Shown in pieces: positions 29,931-41,849 of a stretch of DNA of 64,000 nucleotides. The stretch covers positions 630,001-694,000 of the forward strand of contig NW_006281109.1 in assembly GCF_000203795.2 (NCBI RefSeq), written 5' to 3'. The notes under the pieces were generated by a model. The model had not been told where the DNA came from. It did not search any database and was given only the letters and a program-made list of their open reading frames with translations. Source of the DNA: Batrachochytrium dendrobatidis JAM81. Taxonomy: Eukaryota > Chytridiomycota > Chytridiomycetes > Rhizophydiales. Each line of letters opens with the position of its first letter. The stretch's first letter is position 1. A program made the position numbers and the translations under genes.

Positions 29931-32345
29931 ATGGAAAACAAAGTATTTTACATTCAATACCTTGACAATCAGTCAGTGAAAATCAATACTCATATTCTCA
30001 ACACTAATACTTTTGTCTGGGTTCAAACCTTGTTTACTGTTGCTGAATTGGTTGCTGCTTACAAGACTGCCACCACTCCTCTCCTTGACAATATCCCTGT
30101 TGACGAGCTCACTCTCCATTATGTGGTGAATGGTCCAGCCATTGCTTGGAATGAACCCCTGGCCTCTATTCAACATTCAGTTGGTTGTTACGGCCATTCA
30201 CTGATTATAAAATCAAGGAGTGGTGTGAATGTTGTAAAGTTTTCCAATCCAAACCAAATTCCCATGAGTGCCATTGATCTCTTGGAATGGCTTTCTGGGC
30301 CGAATGTTAATTCTACAGTTGATTTGACTGACAAACAAGTGCTATCTCAGCAGCAAACCAATCTTAATCAAAAAGTTGTATTTCCGCTGGCTGGTCGAGA
30401 GAAATCGCTCCAACACATTGCATCATGCTTTATGGCCACCCATCGACACCGCAGCAATATTGATCGGAATTCAAGACGTATTCCTGTATGTACTGGTATA
30501 CCGGGATTGGGAAAAACTCGACTTATGACAGAGTGCTCTACCACAGTTTTAGACATGACAGGGATTCAAGGCAAACGACTTTCGGCAATCGTTTCTTTTG
30601 GAAATGACGGGAATGCCTATGGCGAGATTGACAAGCTCCTTGGAATCAAATGTTCATTTGCCTGGAGGTTGCTCCATTCGGTTTTCAAGGCGCAATACAA
30701 GTTTGATGATTGGATGCGTAGAAAGTCACCAATAAACAGAAGCGGGCTCACAATGCAATTAGCTTTATCGACCATTGAGCTTTATTGGAGTCAGAAAACT
30801 CGAGACAACATACTTTTATTTGTGGGAGTTGACGAGTATCAAAAACTCGGTCAAGATGAACTGAGTTCTCTGCTGGATATCTTGTGTGCTTCTTCTTATC
30901 GTGCTAAAGTGTCAAGGCTTACATTTTTCTGTATGTTGGCGGGAACTGACCTGATCATGATTCGTATTGCTCAACCATCACATTCTAATATTGAGAGAAC
31001 GCCAATCCGGTTTCTAACTCACATGGAATCAATGGAGGCCATTTGTCCTTTTATTTCGGATACACACTGTGGATTCGTGGTCAGTGAAGCCTTTGCTCGG
31101 AATGTCTTTTATCTAAGCGGAGTGCCAAGTCTACTGACTGAGTTTGCAAAACAAGTTGTATCCATGAAGCCGAATGATCTAACCGAACACAGTTTTCGGG
31201 AGGCAAGAATAGCTGCGCTTTCAAATTTGCAATATCCTCAATTGTCACTCGCTGATATTTTGAAGCTACTGGCGATTTCTTTTACAAACACTCCTGTTAC
31301 ATATCCACTAAACTGTCCGTTTTCTGAATCATCGCTACCTTCTGCAAGAGACCTTACTTGGAGTCAAATGGTTTCAAACGGGATGTGTCAAATTCAAGAT
31401 GATGGTCAAGTGATTGTACCGTTCCATATCATTGTTCAGGTTCTGAAGAGACCATTGAATGAAAGGGTCGGTCTGAACCAATTTGAAACGGCACTCCTAT
31501 CATCGTTGAATGGTTTGTCGCTTGACGTTGAATATCCATTTTCCAACATGACTCGTTGGTCATCATGGGAGTATTTTGGTGCTAGTTTCTACTGTATCAG
31601 AATCAACTCGTTTCTTGTATTGGGAATATCGATACTTTCTTTGTCTGATATACTGTGTGGATCGCGATTTGATTCAGGTATTTTCAATACTCAAGTTCAC
31701 ATCAGAATTGCTGAAGTTTTCCAATCAAACGAGCAATATGGACCTGATATGCCACGGATGATCACTCGGAAACACAACAGCTGTTGTCTCGTTGACTGGG
31801 TTGACAGCGAGACCTTGCAAATTGTGCTCAATGGTGAGAATGGACCAGGAGTGGATATATACTTTATTCTGAAATGCGCAAAAGACTCTGGCTATATCAT
31901 AGTTTTGGATCAACGAAAACGACTTGGTTCTGATATTACAAACTCGGATCTGACCACTTTCCGATCAAAATTACCGAACCCGCCAGCATGTTTAAACAAG
32001 TTCAAGTTGGACTCTGTTTTTGGTTTGATGAGCATATATTCACAGATTAACATTAACCATGTTCCAGATTCAACGTATTTTGTTTCTGCATCAAATTCTT
32101 TGTATTTTCATGGTTCACTCTCTGGTCATCCAGGTTGTTCTATGGCCATTGATGCTAATTCTGCATTGAAAACATCGATTAAACAGATATTCTGCGGTAC
32201 CAATGATGATCAAACGGATTTGGCAAACAAGGTCATTGGACAGCGCTACAACAAACGCATTGCAAGCTATGATGAACTTGAATCATTGGTGTCACAATGG
32301 GGTGGAAAGTTGGACGAGTCGGCTCGTGCAAGAATCAAGTTTTAA
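29931..32345 (+). CDS. Crinkler-type (CRN) protein with P-loop NTPase and nuclease-like C-terminus
   Basis: Single exon, 804 residues. Residues 1-100 form a ubiquitin-like Crinkler header (strand-rich, with hydrophobic residues spaced as in a beta-grasp) followed by the F-P-L-A-G-R-E motif at 151-157. A P-loop NTPase follows: Walker A G-I-P-G-L-G-K-T at 189-196 and Walker B I-L-L-F-V-G-V-D-E at 294-302. The C-terminal part carries G-V-D-I-Y-F-I-L (D642) and L-D-Q-R-K-R (Q661, K663), a spacing like the D...QxK core of restriction-endonuclease-like domains. Header-NTPase-nuclease order is known for the Crinkler superfamily in chytrids and oomycetes. There is no signal peptide. Role in host interaction or in conflict between genomes is unresolved. 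All key motifs look intact. Confidence 0.85.
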   Translation: MENKVFYIQYLDNQSVKINTHILNTNTFVWVQTLFTVAELVAAYKTATTPLLDNIPVDELTLHYVVNGPAIAWNEPLASIQHSVGCYGHSLIIKSRSGVNVVKFSNPNQIPMSAIDLLEWLSGPNVNSTVDLTDKQVLSQQQTNLNQKVVFPLAGREKSLQHIASCFMATHRHRSNIDRNSRRIPVCTGIPGLGKTRLMTECSTTVLDMTGIQGKRLSAIVSFGNDGNAYGEIDKLLGIKCSFAWRLLHSVFKAQYKFDDWMRRKSPINRSGLTMQLALSTIELYWSQKTRDNILLFVGVDEYQKLGQDELSSLLDILCASSYRAKVSRLTFFCMLAGTDLIMIRIAQPSHSNIERTPIRFLTHMESMEAICPFISDTHCGFVVSEAFARNVFYLSGVPSLLTEFAKQVVSMKPNDLTEHSFREARIAALSNLQYPQLSLADILKLLAISFTNTPVTYPLNCPFSESSLPSARDLTWSQMVSNGMCQIQDDGQVIVPFHIIVQVLKRPLNERVGLNQFETALLSSLNGLSLDVEYPFSNMTRWSSWEYFGASFYCIRINSFLVLGISILSLSDILCGSRFDSGIFNTQVHIRIAEVFQSNEQYGPDMPRMITRKHNSCCLVDWVDSETLQIVLNGENGPGVDIYFILKCAKDSGYIIVLDQRKRLGSDITNSDLTTFRSKLPNPPACLNKFKLDSVFGLMSIYSQININHVPDSTYFVSASNSLYFHGSLSGHPGCSMAIDANSALKTSIKQIFCGTNDDQTDLANKVIGQRYNKRIASYDELESLVSQWGGKLDESARARIKF

Positions 32346-33708
32346 AAACCTGGTTAGTATTTACATTTTACTATTTATCAACCATAAATGTACAAGGTGT
32401 AAAACATGAGTTCAAGTATTGATTTTATCGAATTCAGCAAGTGGTTGATTGCAATAAATGAACGCTGGCTAGATGTTGGCATGTACTACACAAAAATCAA
32501 CCAAATCATTGCAACTTTCAAGTACCATTTATTCAGTTTCAGTTTTAATGACATTGATTCATTTTTACAATCTTGGACAAAATATAGCAGTGATTATGGG
32601 TGAATCTCATCAATTGTGTTCATTCGAGTCAGAGCATGAATTTGGCACGGTAAGCAACCAATCATTTCAGGTCATCCACTATTGTACGCCAAGTCTTTTA
32701 TCCAGGATCGCACATCTCGAATAAACAGTGTGTGACAACTATGGACACATGTAGCAGTAATTGACAGTCAAGAAACTGGTATCAATATTCCATGTATACT
32801 GTCAGAATTTTTAGAGCTTCGTGATTTGTATAAATTTAAATGTATAAAGTAGAGTATAGTCTGATACTGTTAGTAGTTATCAGAAGAGAACAAATCAGAA
32901 GTGTAAAATAAAAAAGGAAGTTTGCACTTTAATCCAAGATCAACAGACTTGGTCTTTTCAAGAGTAGTGAAGAGGGGTGATAAGTTAATTAGATGGTTGA
33001 AATAGCTTGAAGAGTTGTTTATTGATAAGAAAATATCTTGGCTTTATAGTAGTTGATTGTCTGACTTGTGATACGAACAAGTAACACATTTGATAGTGAG
33101 AGGTTGTAAATGAAAAGTAGTTGAGCCAATGGGATTGATTCCTGTAATTAGTCAATTTAATAATGATACCATTTACCGTTACTGGGGACTCGAATCCTAG
33201 AGATGAGGATAATGGAATTTGGAGCATATGGATTGGTAGTGAAGGGTTTAATTTGGAGATTCAAAGTGTGCGCTACTAGAATTAGCTTTGTCACAGATTA
33301 TCACTTAGGAGTATCCGTCTGAATATTCCAACACACAACTCGATATGTGATGTTCAAATGTCTAATATTCAGACTGTGCTGATTGCAATTGTGGTTGTAA
33401 TTGTGGTTGTGCGTAAATATCAATCCAATACTCGATTCAATACTTGATTCAACTTGAGCATGTACAGTTTTGTAGTAATCCATTTGATCACATTGACAGA
33501 ATCAAGCAATGATCTGATTCAACAACACCAAATGACGTATCCATATCACTTGTATCAATCAATTGTACACAATCAGTCAATATAATCAACAGTCACTGTC
33601 ATGATTGACATGATTGATTCAATTCATTCAATTTATTCGATCCATTTAATTGCATAGATCCGACTGGCATTATAACTCATTGTTGTAAAATCACAACCTC
33701 ACAATCAA
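32346..33708. other. Intergenic region
   Basis: 3' flank of the Crinkler and of the DUF4246 gene (convergent). A 65-codon ATG frame at 32406-32603 is the best open frame, but nothing supports it as a gene. Short CAATCA/TGATTG motifs repeat many times between 33500 and 33720. Confidence 0.4.
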
Positions 33709-36700
33709 TCACCAATCACCATACGCCTGCTCATATATTTTTTCGTTGTATGCTCTTATGATTCGAGTTCGGTCGTTTGTCAATTCATCTCGATAGTTTT
33801 TGGCCTCAGCTGGTGATTGAACACCTTGAATATACTGCGTGGCATCATTCCACAGTTCAGGCGGTATGTGTGTCTTGTCAAAACTCGAGTTGTACCATTG
33901 TGGTTGTTGTGGAGCCACATGCGCAGTCGAAACAATCCGACAGGCTGGATTCACTACAAAAAATGTCAGAATCTTGCAGTGTCCTGGTTGAGTTGGATCT
34001 GCAAGTTCAAATGATTGTTCTTTGTGTTGATATCGATTGGGATAAACTGCACATCGACCATTTGGTAATTCAAGCGATCCTATATACTGATTGCGTGGTG
34101 ATTCTTGATCAATGTCACACACATCTTTCCAATACATATCAGATGCTCCTTGATAATCAAAACAATAAACAGCCACGCGGTAATCGAGTTTGGGTGTGGT
34201 GATATTTTCCACGTCGTAGTAATACAGTCCAATTGCAACAATCGATTCGTTAATTGGACCTTCAATGTGCCAGTCTCCCTCGTCGTATTTAGGTTTGGAT
34301 GGTGTCAATTGAATGTTGGTGAGTTTGACAATGACTTGCAGATTACGACCACGCAGTGATACTGGCTTTGCTGATTCATATTTGGATTCAAAATGTTCCG
34401 GAAGTGTTGGTACATACACGGGACGAATGACTTGAGTGTCTGGTTCCATACCACCACGATATGACTGACTTGACGGTTCATATCCCTTTGTGCCATTGTG
34501 AATATCAATATACCTAAACATTGGATCCATCGTTCTGAACAGACTTTCAAACATTGGGACAAAACATTTGAATATTTTGGCAATGCATTTGTACATGTCT
34601 CGATGCCATATCGGATTCAGATTGTTGATGTATGAGTTGATGGTCACACTGCCATCCTGTTCGACACGGAATTCACTCGGAAGACATTGGAACTTGCATG
34701 ATATAAACTCGGAATCGCCTTCAATGATGGGCACATTTGAAACAAGTCGAGTCGATAACAATATATCGCATGGTACCATTGTGGTGTATTTGAGTCGTAT
34801 ACTCAGTGGTGCAATCATCGTTTGTCCATATACAACACTGTACATTGATGCATCAATCAGATTGTGCACCATTTGACCAGTGTTGTGATTTGATCCATGT
34901 TCAATATCCGATACATTTGTCATCAATCGCGTGTGTACATTGTCAGGTATGCCATTGTCCAGTATATACGTCAGTTCAACAGGTCCTGGTACAATCGTGC
35001 CAAATCCATCACTGCCATTACAAACAAGCTGTTTGACAAAAACACCGAGTTGTTCCAATGCAAGATTAAATGTTGATGGCAATATATTCTGACCGAGTGA
35101 GTCGACCCTCCATTGCTCCACAATATGCTGGTTTGTGATATCGATCCACCACATGGGTTTGCAAAGTATACATTGCAGATATTGGATATACCGCATCTCA
35201 ACAAGTGTGCGTACCTCTCCATGTGTATCTCCGGCCATTCCAGATTTCATATCAATTTCGGCATTGTCATCGTATGGCTGAATGTCTGAATTAGCAACAT
35301 GAACCAGATGCTGGAAACACGTTTCAATGATCTGGCCAGCAGCCCTTCTTTTTATGTAGTCGGTATCATCCGATTGTACAATAGCCGTTAGATTTTCAAA
35401 TATCCCGCCTTGATCCAACTCGGTACGTATTGAACTGTCGGGATGATTGTCGGCAAAATCAACAAGTATTTTGAGTAGGTTTACAATACCAGCAGCAGAA
35501 TCATGCAAATTTACATCTCTACGTGAATAAATAGTGTTGAGTTGCTTTACAATTCCATATTCTTGAAACACCTTGATCATCTCGTCCTTGTTTGTAGATT
35601 TCTCAATCATGTCGCTGACATTATTAAACAGGTACAAAGAGTCATCTACATCGACATCACATGCCGATATCGTCAATTGCTCAAAAACCAACGATCGTAC
35701 AAGCGATACAGGAAAGTCACGCATTTTGGATGCAACTGTTCCAGCCATCTTGATTATGCGTGTTTTTAGTCCAGAGTTGTTGCTGTATCTGATATACAAG
35801 TCGTTCAGTGCTTGAATCAAACCCGACCTTATCAACTCGGCTGAAATCACTACACAATCTGCACGTTTGCAAAAATTCCCGATAGTATCAATACTTTGAT
35901 CAATCACTTCTTGATCGACACTCCTGTATTCATGTCATGTCAATCCAACCATGTCAAATTTACCAATTGTGATGACTGGACACACATTCATGCATAGCAC
36001 CACATACCTGAGCGTATTGACCAGTGCTGGAATGACACCGCATCCCGCTGCTTTTACTGGGTCATGACGATGAATACTCCAAAATATGGTTTGAAGATTT
36101 CTGATAAAACCAACAGCAGCTGAACCATCGGATGATTCCAGTCGTGAAACGAGTCTTGACAACACGATGCCAAACTAATGATATTGTTCAATGTCAAGTA
36201 TACAACCAAATCAACAAGACATGACACTGTCCAAACTGATCCAATATTGTATCATTGTAAACATACATTTCCATCGTCAATATCATTGCAAACTTGCAAG
36301 AACAGGTCAATTGCCAATCTGAGCATTTCTTGATCGGACTCATGAACAATAATCTCAACCATTGGCTTGATGTCAAATTTATACTCCTCACTCCAGCGTT
36401 TATATTTGTAAAACTCTGTACATGTTTTTATCGCCTATATGCATATTGACACTAGATGAGTTGAATGACAATCATTTGATCAATATCAATCATGACTTGC
36501 CATCATTTTGACTTGACGGTTTGGTGATTGCATGCATTGTGAGAGTTGGTTGCTTAGTCGATGTGATACTTTGAACCGACTATCATAGTATACCATATTC
36601 GCAAATACTGTAGTAAACTCCATTACTTTGATCTACACAACACATGTTGATTATTTTAGTCATGAACAATCCATTATTGTTACAATATATGAATACCTGT

Positions 36701-37002
36701 AAACTGGGTCGATTATACTCCAAATACTTGGCTGCAATATCTTCTAGTTGAGTACTCTGTAAGCGCTGCACTACATCTGTAGACCCTGTCATTTCAAACC
36801 AACACAAAGTCAGCAACAGTTTGAATGCATCGATAATACAATTGCTATTAAACTTACTGTAGTCCTGTTGTTTCAACTCCATTATCAATTCAAGCAGTCT
36901 GACCCATATTTCATCAGCCTTGTATAGTTGAGCATCCGCTGTTAATAGTTTCAAATCTTCCAGGTGTTTGATCAACTCTTTCATGTTATCAACACAATCC
37001 AT
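33709..37002 (-). CDS. DUF4246 protein with helical-repeat (ARM-like) N-terminus
   Basis: Four exons: 36697-37002, 36267-36434, 36008-36174 and 33709-35923, joining in frame to 951 residues. Residues 1-400 are all-helical and repetitive in character (L-A-I-D-L-F-L-Q-V-C, L-S-R-L-V-S-R-L-E, G-V-I-P-A-L-V-N-T-L-R, Q-S-I-D-T-I-G-N-F-C), as in armadillo/HEAT solenoids. From about residue 500 the DUF4246 family is recognisable: I-N-S-Y-I-N-N-L-N-P (about 640), A-I-G-L-Y-Y-Y-D-V-E-N-I-T (about 775), P-N-R-Y-Q-H-K (about 845), P-G-H-C-K-I-L-T-F-F-V-V-N-P and A-P-Q-Q-P-Q-W. The family is fungal, of unknown function, with a jelly-roll oxygenase-like feel (conserved His residues). The solenoid fusion is unusual in my experience. 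Splice phases (0,0,2) agree at each junction. Confidence 0.8.
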
Positions 37003-38240
37003 GTTTGATAAAATTAGTAAAGTTGAATTTTGATGACAATTTCATTCATGCGAATGTCCAACAATTGCCAAGAATTGTTCATGTTTGGATTGTTGTAAAA
37101 CACACAAACGAGTTGTTCCATTTTAGTATTGTTTTGATCAGTTTTTTGTAACAAAATTGGATTGTTATCAAACATGCATTTAGAAATACTGTAAATTAAT
37201 ATTCTGAATGTGATCGTTGTGGATTTGGTTCAATAAACAAGTTAGTTTACTACAACACATGGTAATGGATTACTAAACATCATCATAAATCGGATGGACT
37301 GGAGTGGAATGAAATGAGATCAATGACAATCGCATTACAAATAGTGTGGTGATTAAACCATCGAGTATTTCCAAATACAAACTTGGATGAAAAGTCTTGC
37401 CACAATACTGATCAACTGTATTACTGTTTACACTGTGGTACTATTGATGCATTGGAATATTTGGTGATCAGATACACAATGATAATGGTAGTGCAACTCA
37501 TGGCAGTTGTACAAACCAAACGTGATTAAAGCCAGTAATAATGCCAGACAAGATTGGATAATGAATTAGCGTGTAAATCATCAACATTGACCAAGATTGA
37601 TTGAAATGGTGAGATTGAGTTGGATGGTGATGAACACAACAAATGAGTGTACAGAGTTGTATTTACAATCAAACACAATACATGAATGTGAGTTCAAATT
37701 TGGTGATCGTACAATGCATGATTACTAAGAGTGCACAAAGTGTAGATTCAACACTATAGTATGATTGTGTCATATGATGATCGTTGTGTTTATTGAACAA
37801 TCAATTCGTAATATAAATGTGAATATTTAATCATTGTCTATCCCAAAATAAAATAGTGACAATCACCGAGATAAATGTGTTCCATTTTACGTGAATACTG
37901 CTGTAAATGTATTCAAAACTAGAGTCCATATTCTCACACAACAAGAACTGAAAAATGCCATCATAGATACTAATCACAAGAAATCTAAAACCCAAGTTGC
38001 ACAACTATTATGCTTTAATTCGAGTAGATAAACAACCATCAATGTAACAACCCAAAAAACAACCGTCATGTTTTAATATTTACACTGTAAGCCATTTGTT
38101 ACAATGTGTAAACCAAAATCATGTCTAGTGTCTGATCAACTGATTGTTTGGATCAAAACCGTGTCTGTTCAAGTTGATGATGCGATAAACCAAGAAATAC
38201 ATCAAATCTCGGTAAATGCTGTCACACTTTCCAGATTGCT
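37003..38240. other. Intergenic region with a partial dispersed-repeat copy
   Basis: No gene seen. Upstream of the DUF4246 gene the DNA is AT-rich. The 37628-37915 part belongs to the dispersed repeat and is listed separately. Confidence 0.4.
37628..37915 (+). repeat. Dispersed repeat, partial copy C
   Basis: A shorter, more diverged copy of the repeat at 24.06-24.70 kb. It shares GTGTACAGAGTTGTATT, CAAACACAATACATGAATG, GATTACTAAGAGTGCACAAA and CCATTTTACGTGAATAC in the same order, but with internal divergence in the second half. Confidence 0.75.
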
Positions 38241-39420
38241 GAAACTCACATTACGCACAACTTGACATGAATGGCAATGCTGATGTCGAGACTATCAATG
38301 TATTACAATGTATTGGTCGACAGTGACTGCGATCAATGACAATATTGCAGTCAGTCCAATTCATTTGTTGACACACACATGAATGTCGATACTCGAATCA
38401 ATGTGTTGACTGGAGCAATCACCATCCACTTGTCAGATTCAGCATGCAAATGCATTACTGCTGACACTGATTGACACCATAGATACAGTCAGGCAGCACA
38501 ACAAATCACCAGCATGCCATTGACCGTACTACATCACAATTGACCAATATATCATGCTGTATGTTGCACCAAGTCACGACATACAACAATATTACTGACT
38601 GAACACAGACCACAGCTGCAAGTATCCATGTTATAATGGACTGACATTGTTCTTGATATCCAATTGATTGACTAGTCGATCATCATCAATTGCATCAGTG
38701 ACTGGTATATGCAACTGATATACATCATGTCCGAGTCTGATATATGCGTGTCGATCAGCAATCCAGATTTATGGCCACTACAGTCGAATGTGGCCACAAA
38801 CTGTGTAAATGTGAGTCGAGTCGATCACTAAATCAACGAATCAATGACTGCAGTCTAAATGTAGTGCGATTTGATGCGACATGACAATATATTGTCCAAC
38901 ATACACAACACCGATATCCAATACATCACACATGTATGCACTGCATATACAAGCGGCAGCAATGACCAATCCAAACCAACAGTGACAGAGTTACACATCA
39001 ACATATACTCGATCATCAGTCGAATCTGCATATATCAACCAGTTGCAACACGTCATAATCAATGTGGATTGTATTGTCCACCAATCGATCATGACAACTA
39101 ATCAATACCAATCATGTAGTCAATACAATCACCAACATATCCATGATTGTTGACTTGCGGTTACAACTCGTCAATTGTATCCAATTTTACAGGTGATGCA
39201 CATCTGATTACTGCAAATCAACAACTTGTCCAGCAAACAGTTATACCGCTATTGGACACTATTGAACACTGTTGGACATTACGCTTGTCAAGCATATCAT
39301 AGTGTCGTTCAAGTTTGGACAATGATATCCAATAGTTTGTACTGTGGAACATTCAGCTATACAACAATCAATGTTGTTCATTATCGATCAAGTAATCGGC
39401 GGTATTTAATCGTATAATTC
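38241..39420. other. Decayed, CA/TG-rich sequence
   Basis: Composition here (many CAATCA, ACATCA and TGACA runs, few long frames) is like that of the mutated LINE at 41.85-43.35 kb. I suspect another degraded retroelement piece, but no domain can be read from it. Confidence 0.35.
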
Positions 39421-40622
39421 AAATCTTCATTCAATCATTGATTGCTGATTCCTGTACGATAAACACATTTCAACATGTTGATTAAAGTTGGTTTTGGCAG
39501 TGTCTTGTATGACTGATACAATACTGATGCAGTGTTGTGTGCTTTGATATAATATGATATATAGCGGTATATTTATTACTAATGTTTTGAGCTGATGTGG
39601 CAAATATTGCTTTATGATGACCGCATTATTATCAGTAATCCTCGTATATGGTTTGTACTGGCCATCACTACCAAAAAGCATCAACCACGTACTAGTTGTG
39701 ACAATGCAGCTCGATACGGTCCATTATTGTAAATAGGTTTAGATTACTAAACACATCTATTGATGTAGTCATCCGAGTAAACCCAGCGTATTATGCCAAA
39801 AACAGCGCATCACCAACCAGTTACTCGACATGTTCGAGTAGATATTGGTGTTGTAGTTTGGACCGCATTCAAACTCATGTATTTCGTTTGGACCAAAATT
39901 TAATCACACAAAGATCCAATCTGCCAATGGTTCATGTGTGGTAGATACTGATATAGTTGATTGTGCTGACATTTTACATCTGATTGAGTAGTTTGAAATA
40001 TAACACCAGACGCAAGTTTAGTAATATCACCGAGATGGCATCACAAGTGATCTAGCAGTATTATTCTACACTCCAACACATTATACTCGAATTTACAATA
40101 CAACTTGTCTAGAGTAACACTCCAGTCGCTATTGAACTGTGTTGACTAAACTAAACAGGAGTCCACAATTACCCTGATTCCAGTATGCTTTTACAACATA
40201 TTACCACGTTTATACGGATCAGGGTTAGGGTTGTGATTAGCTGTATTGAACAAGCAAAACATATATATCAGTAACGAATATTCCACCCTGACATGCTGAC
40301 ATGCTGACATTTGGACACCCTGACACCCTGAAACCCTGGCCACTAAAGTCGAAAGCACCCTTTTAGCCCTGAGTGTTTTTGTTTGCATAGTCTATGCTGA
40401 CAATCAGGCCGCTCTGCAATTTGGTGTTTGAATGCACTGCTAAATAGTACCTAAATACATGTGTGCTTTATTTGACTTTGAAATGGGTGGCCAAATATAG
40501 TTTATTGGGCTTTATACTAGTTTAATCCAGTCTCCCTTGGCTGTGAGCATCCCTTATCTACATGCAAAGTTATGTGATCACATCAAGTACGACTTTCAAG
40601 ATTGTTTCGGGCAAATCTGCAA
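39421..40622. other. Intergenic region
   Basis: No gene seen. It contains a two-unit telomere-like motif (AGGGTTAGGGTT, 40221-40232) and the short tandem repeat listed at 40285-40340. AT-rich otherwise. Confidence 0.4.
40285..40340 (+). repeat. Short tandem repeat of CCCTGACA/TGCTGACA units
   Basis: About six imperfect copies of an 8-10 nt unit (CCCTGACA, TGCTGACA, CCCTGAAA). No coding role is seen. Confidence 0.7.
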
Positions 40623-40630
40623 TATAAAAA
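40623..40630 (+). promoter_or_regulatory. TATA box of the small secreted peptide gene
   Basis: TATAAAAA, 112 bp upstream of the ATG at 40742, followed by a pyrimidine-rich leader with repeated CTACTC/ACTCC. This is a well-formed core promoter by sequence, which supports the short gene being real. Confidence 0.55.
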
Positions 40631-40741
40631 GCCAGGTTTTACCCGAATCTTGGATCCATCAAACACCATCGTCTCAGTCTATTATACTCCAATCTACTCT
40701 ACTCCACTACATTTCAACCCAATCCAATATATCAACCGACC

Positions 40742-40906
40742 ATGCAATTCACTGCCATCGCACTCATCGCTGCTCTTGTCGTATCTGTCACTGCTGCTCC
40801 TAGCCCATTTGCCTTTCCATTTTTTTGCAAAGATGACGGTGATTGTCCCTTGGGATCAAAATGCAAAAGTCTTGATTATGAAACTAAAGTCTGCATACCT
40901 GAATAA
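40742..40906 (+). CDS. Small secreted cysteine-containing peptide, 54 residues
   Basis: A 55-codon frame with ATG and TAA. Residues 1-19 are a textbook signal peptide (M-Q-F-T-A-I-A-L-I-A-A-L-V-V-S-V-T-A-A, cleavage after A19 or nearby). The mature part, about 35 residues, has four cysteines in the pattern C-x5-C-x5-C-x9-C within an acidic context (C-K-D-D-G-D-C-P-L-G-S-K-C-K), which would form two disulphides. It has its own TATA box. The family is unknown; such short secreted peptides are easily missed in annotation. It could be an effector or a developmental secreted peptide. Confidence 0.65.
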   Translation: MQFTAIALIAALVVSVTAAPSPFAFPFFCKDDGDCPLGSKCKSLDYETKVCIPE

Positions 40907-41849
40907 ATGCTTTGGCTATATTTGCGTGTCAGCATCCGTTCTAGAGTCTGTTCAGGTCGCACCAACTAGCTTAAACTTGAATTTTGGAATAAATAGACCC
41001 ACTTTACAATGATATTTGGTTGATATTGTATAACATGACTTTGCATAGATTTAATCACGAACGGTTGTTTTGAGTCGAATGGCTTTGTATAGTAACGATC
41101 CAAACTGTTGAACCTGATTAATCAGCATATAAAGCGTGAATATGGTAACTTGTGCAGGTTTAGAAACACATACTGTGGTGTTATCAGTATTGACGTCCCA
41201 GATTGCAATCAATAACTGACAGTTTTTTAACAGGCTATCACTCATGAATACATAATGATTGGACACGATTATATTATTTTGGTACTCATTTTTTGAATGA
41301 ATTTTAAAATAAACCTCGTTTGTAAATAATCGGAAACTAAGTAATTACTAAAATGATTTCATTTTAAACAAATGCAGGTTTAATAGTAGATTCAGTTTCA
41401 GCCAACTAGATGCATTCTGGGACAAACACAATGCAACAATCCAGCGACTTGAATGCGCCAATGAACATATGATCTGGATCAAGTTTGCTGACACACTTGA
41501 CCGGACAGTATTGATGATCGTTTTGATATGACATTTGTAGCAGCTTGAGTCATGTCTAGTGGTGCAACACACACAACAGCCATCACTCCATTCCATTCCA
41601 CTATACGATGTGATGCCAATCGTATCATTCAGTACAGCAGTGATAATATTTTTGACATACCGAGTAATCACTACTTGTGTCTTGCTATGGACGATAGTGG
41701 ACATTTACTTGACTTGCAGTAATGGCAGTACTTGCATATACGTGATTCACTTCCACCATACAAACTGTTTCCAATTCGTGACGATGTCACTGATCTCGAC
41801 TCGGATATATCTTGAAATCGACTAGCTGATGCAATACAACAGCTGGTTC
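40907..41849. other. Intergenic or decayed sequence
   Basis: 3' flank of the small peptide gene, then AT-rich DNA. From about 41390 the CA/TG-rich composition of the following retroelement begins. Antisense frames at 41348-41704 and 41848-42147 are shadows. Confidence 0.4.

Noticed and set aside
33777..34359. Plus-strand frames opposite the DUF4246 exon
   Set aside because: Antisense shadows of a long conserved coding exon.
40221..40232. Telomere-like AGGGTTAGGGTT
   Set aside because: Only two units and no subtelomeric structure around it; probably chance.
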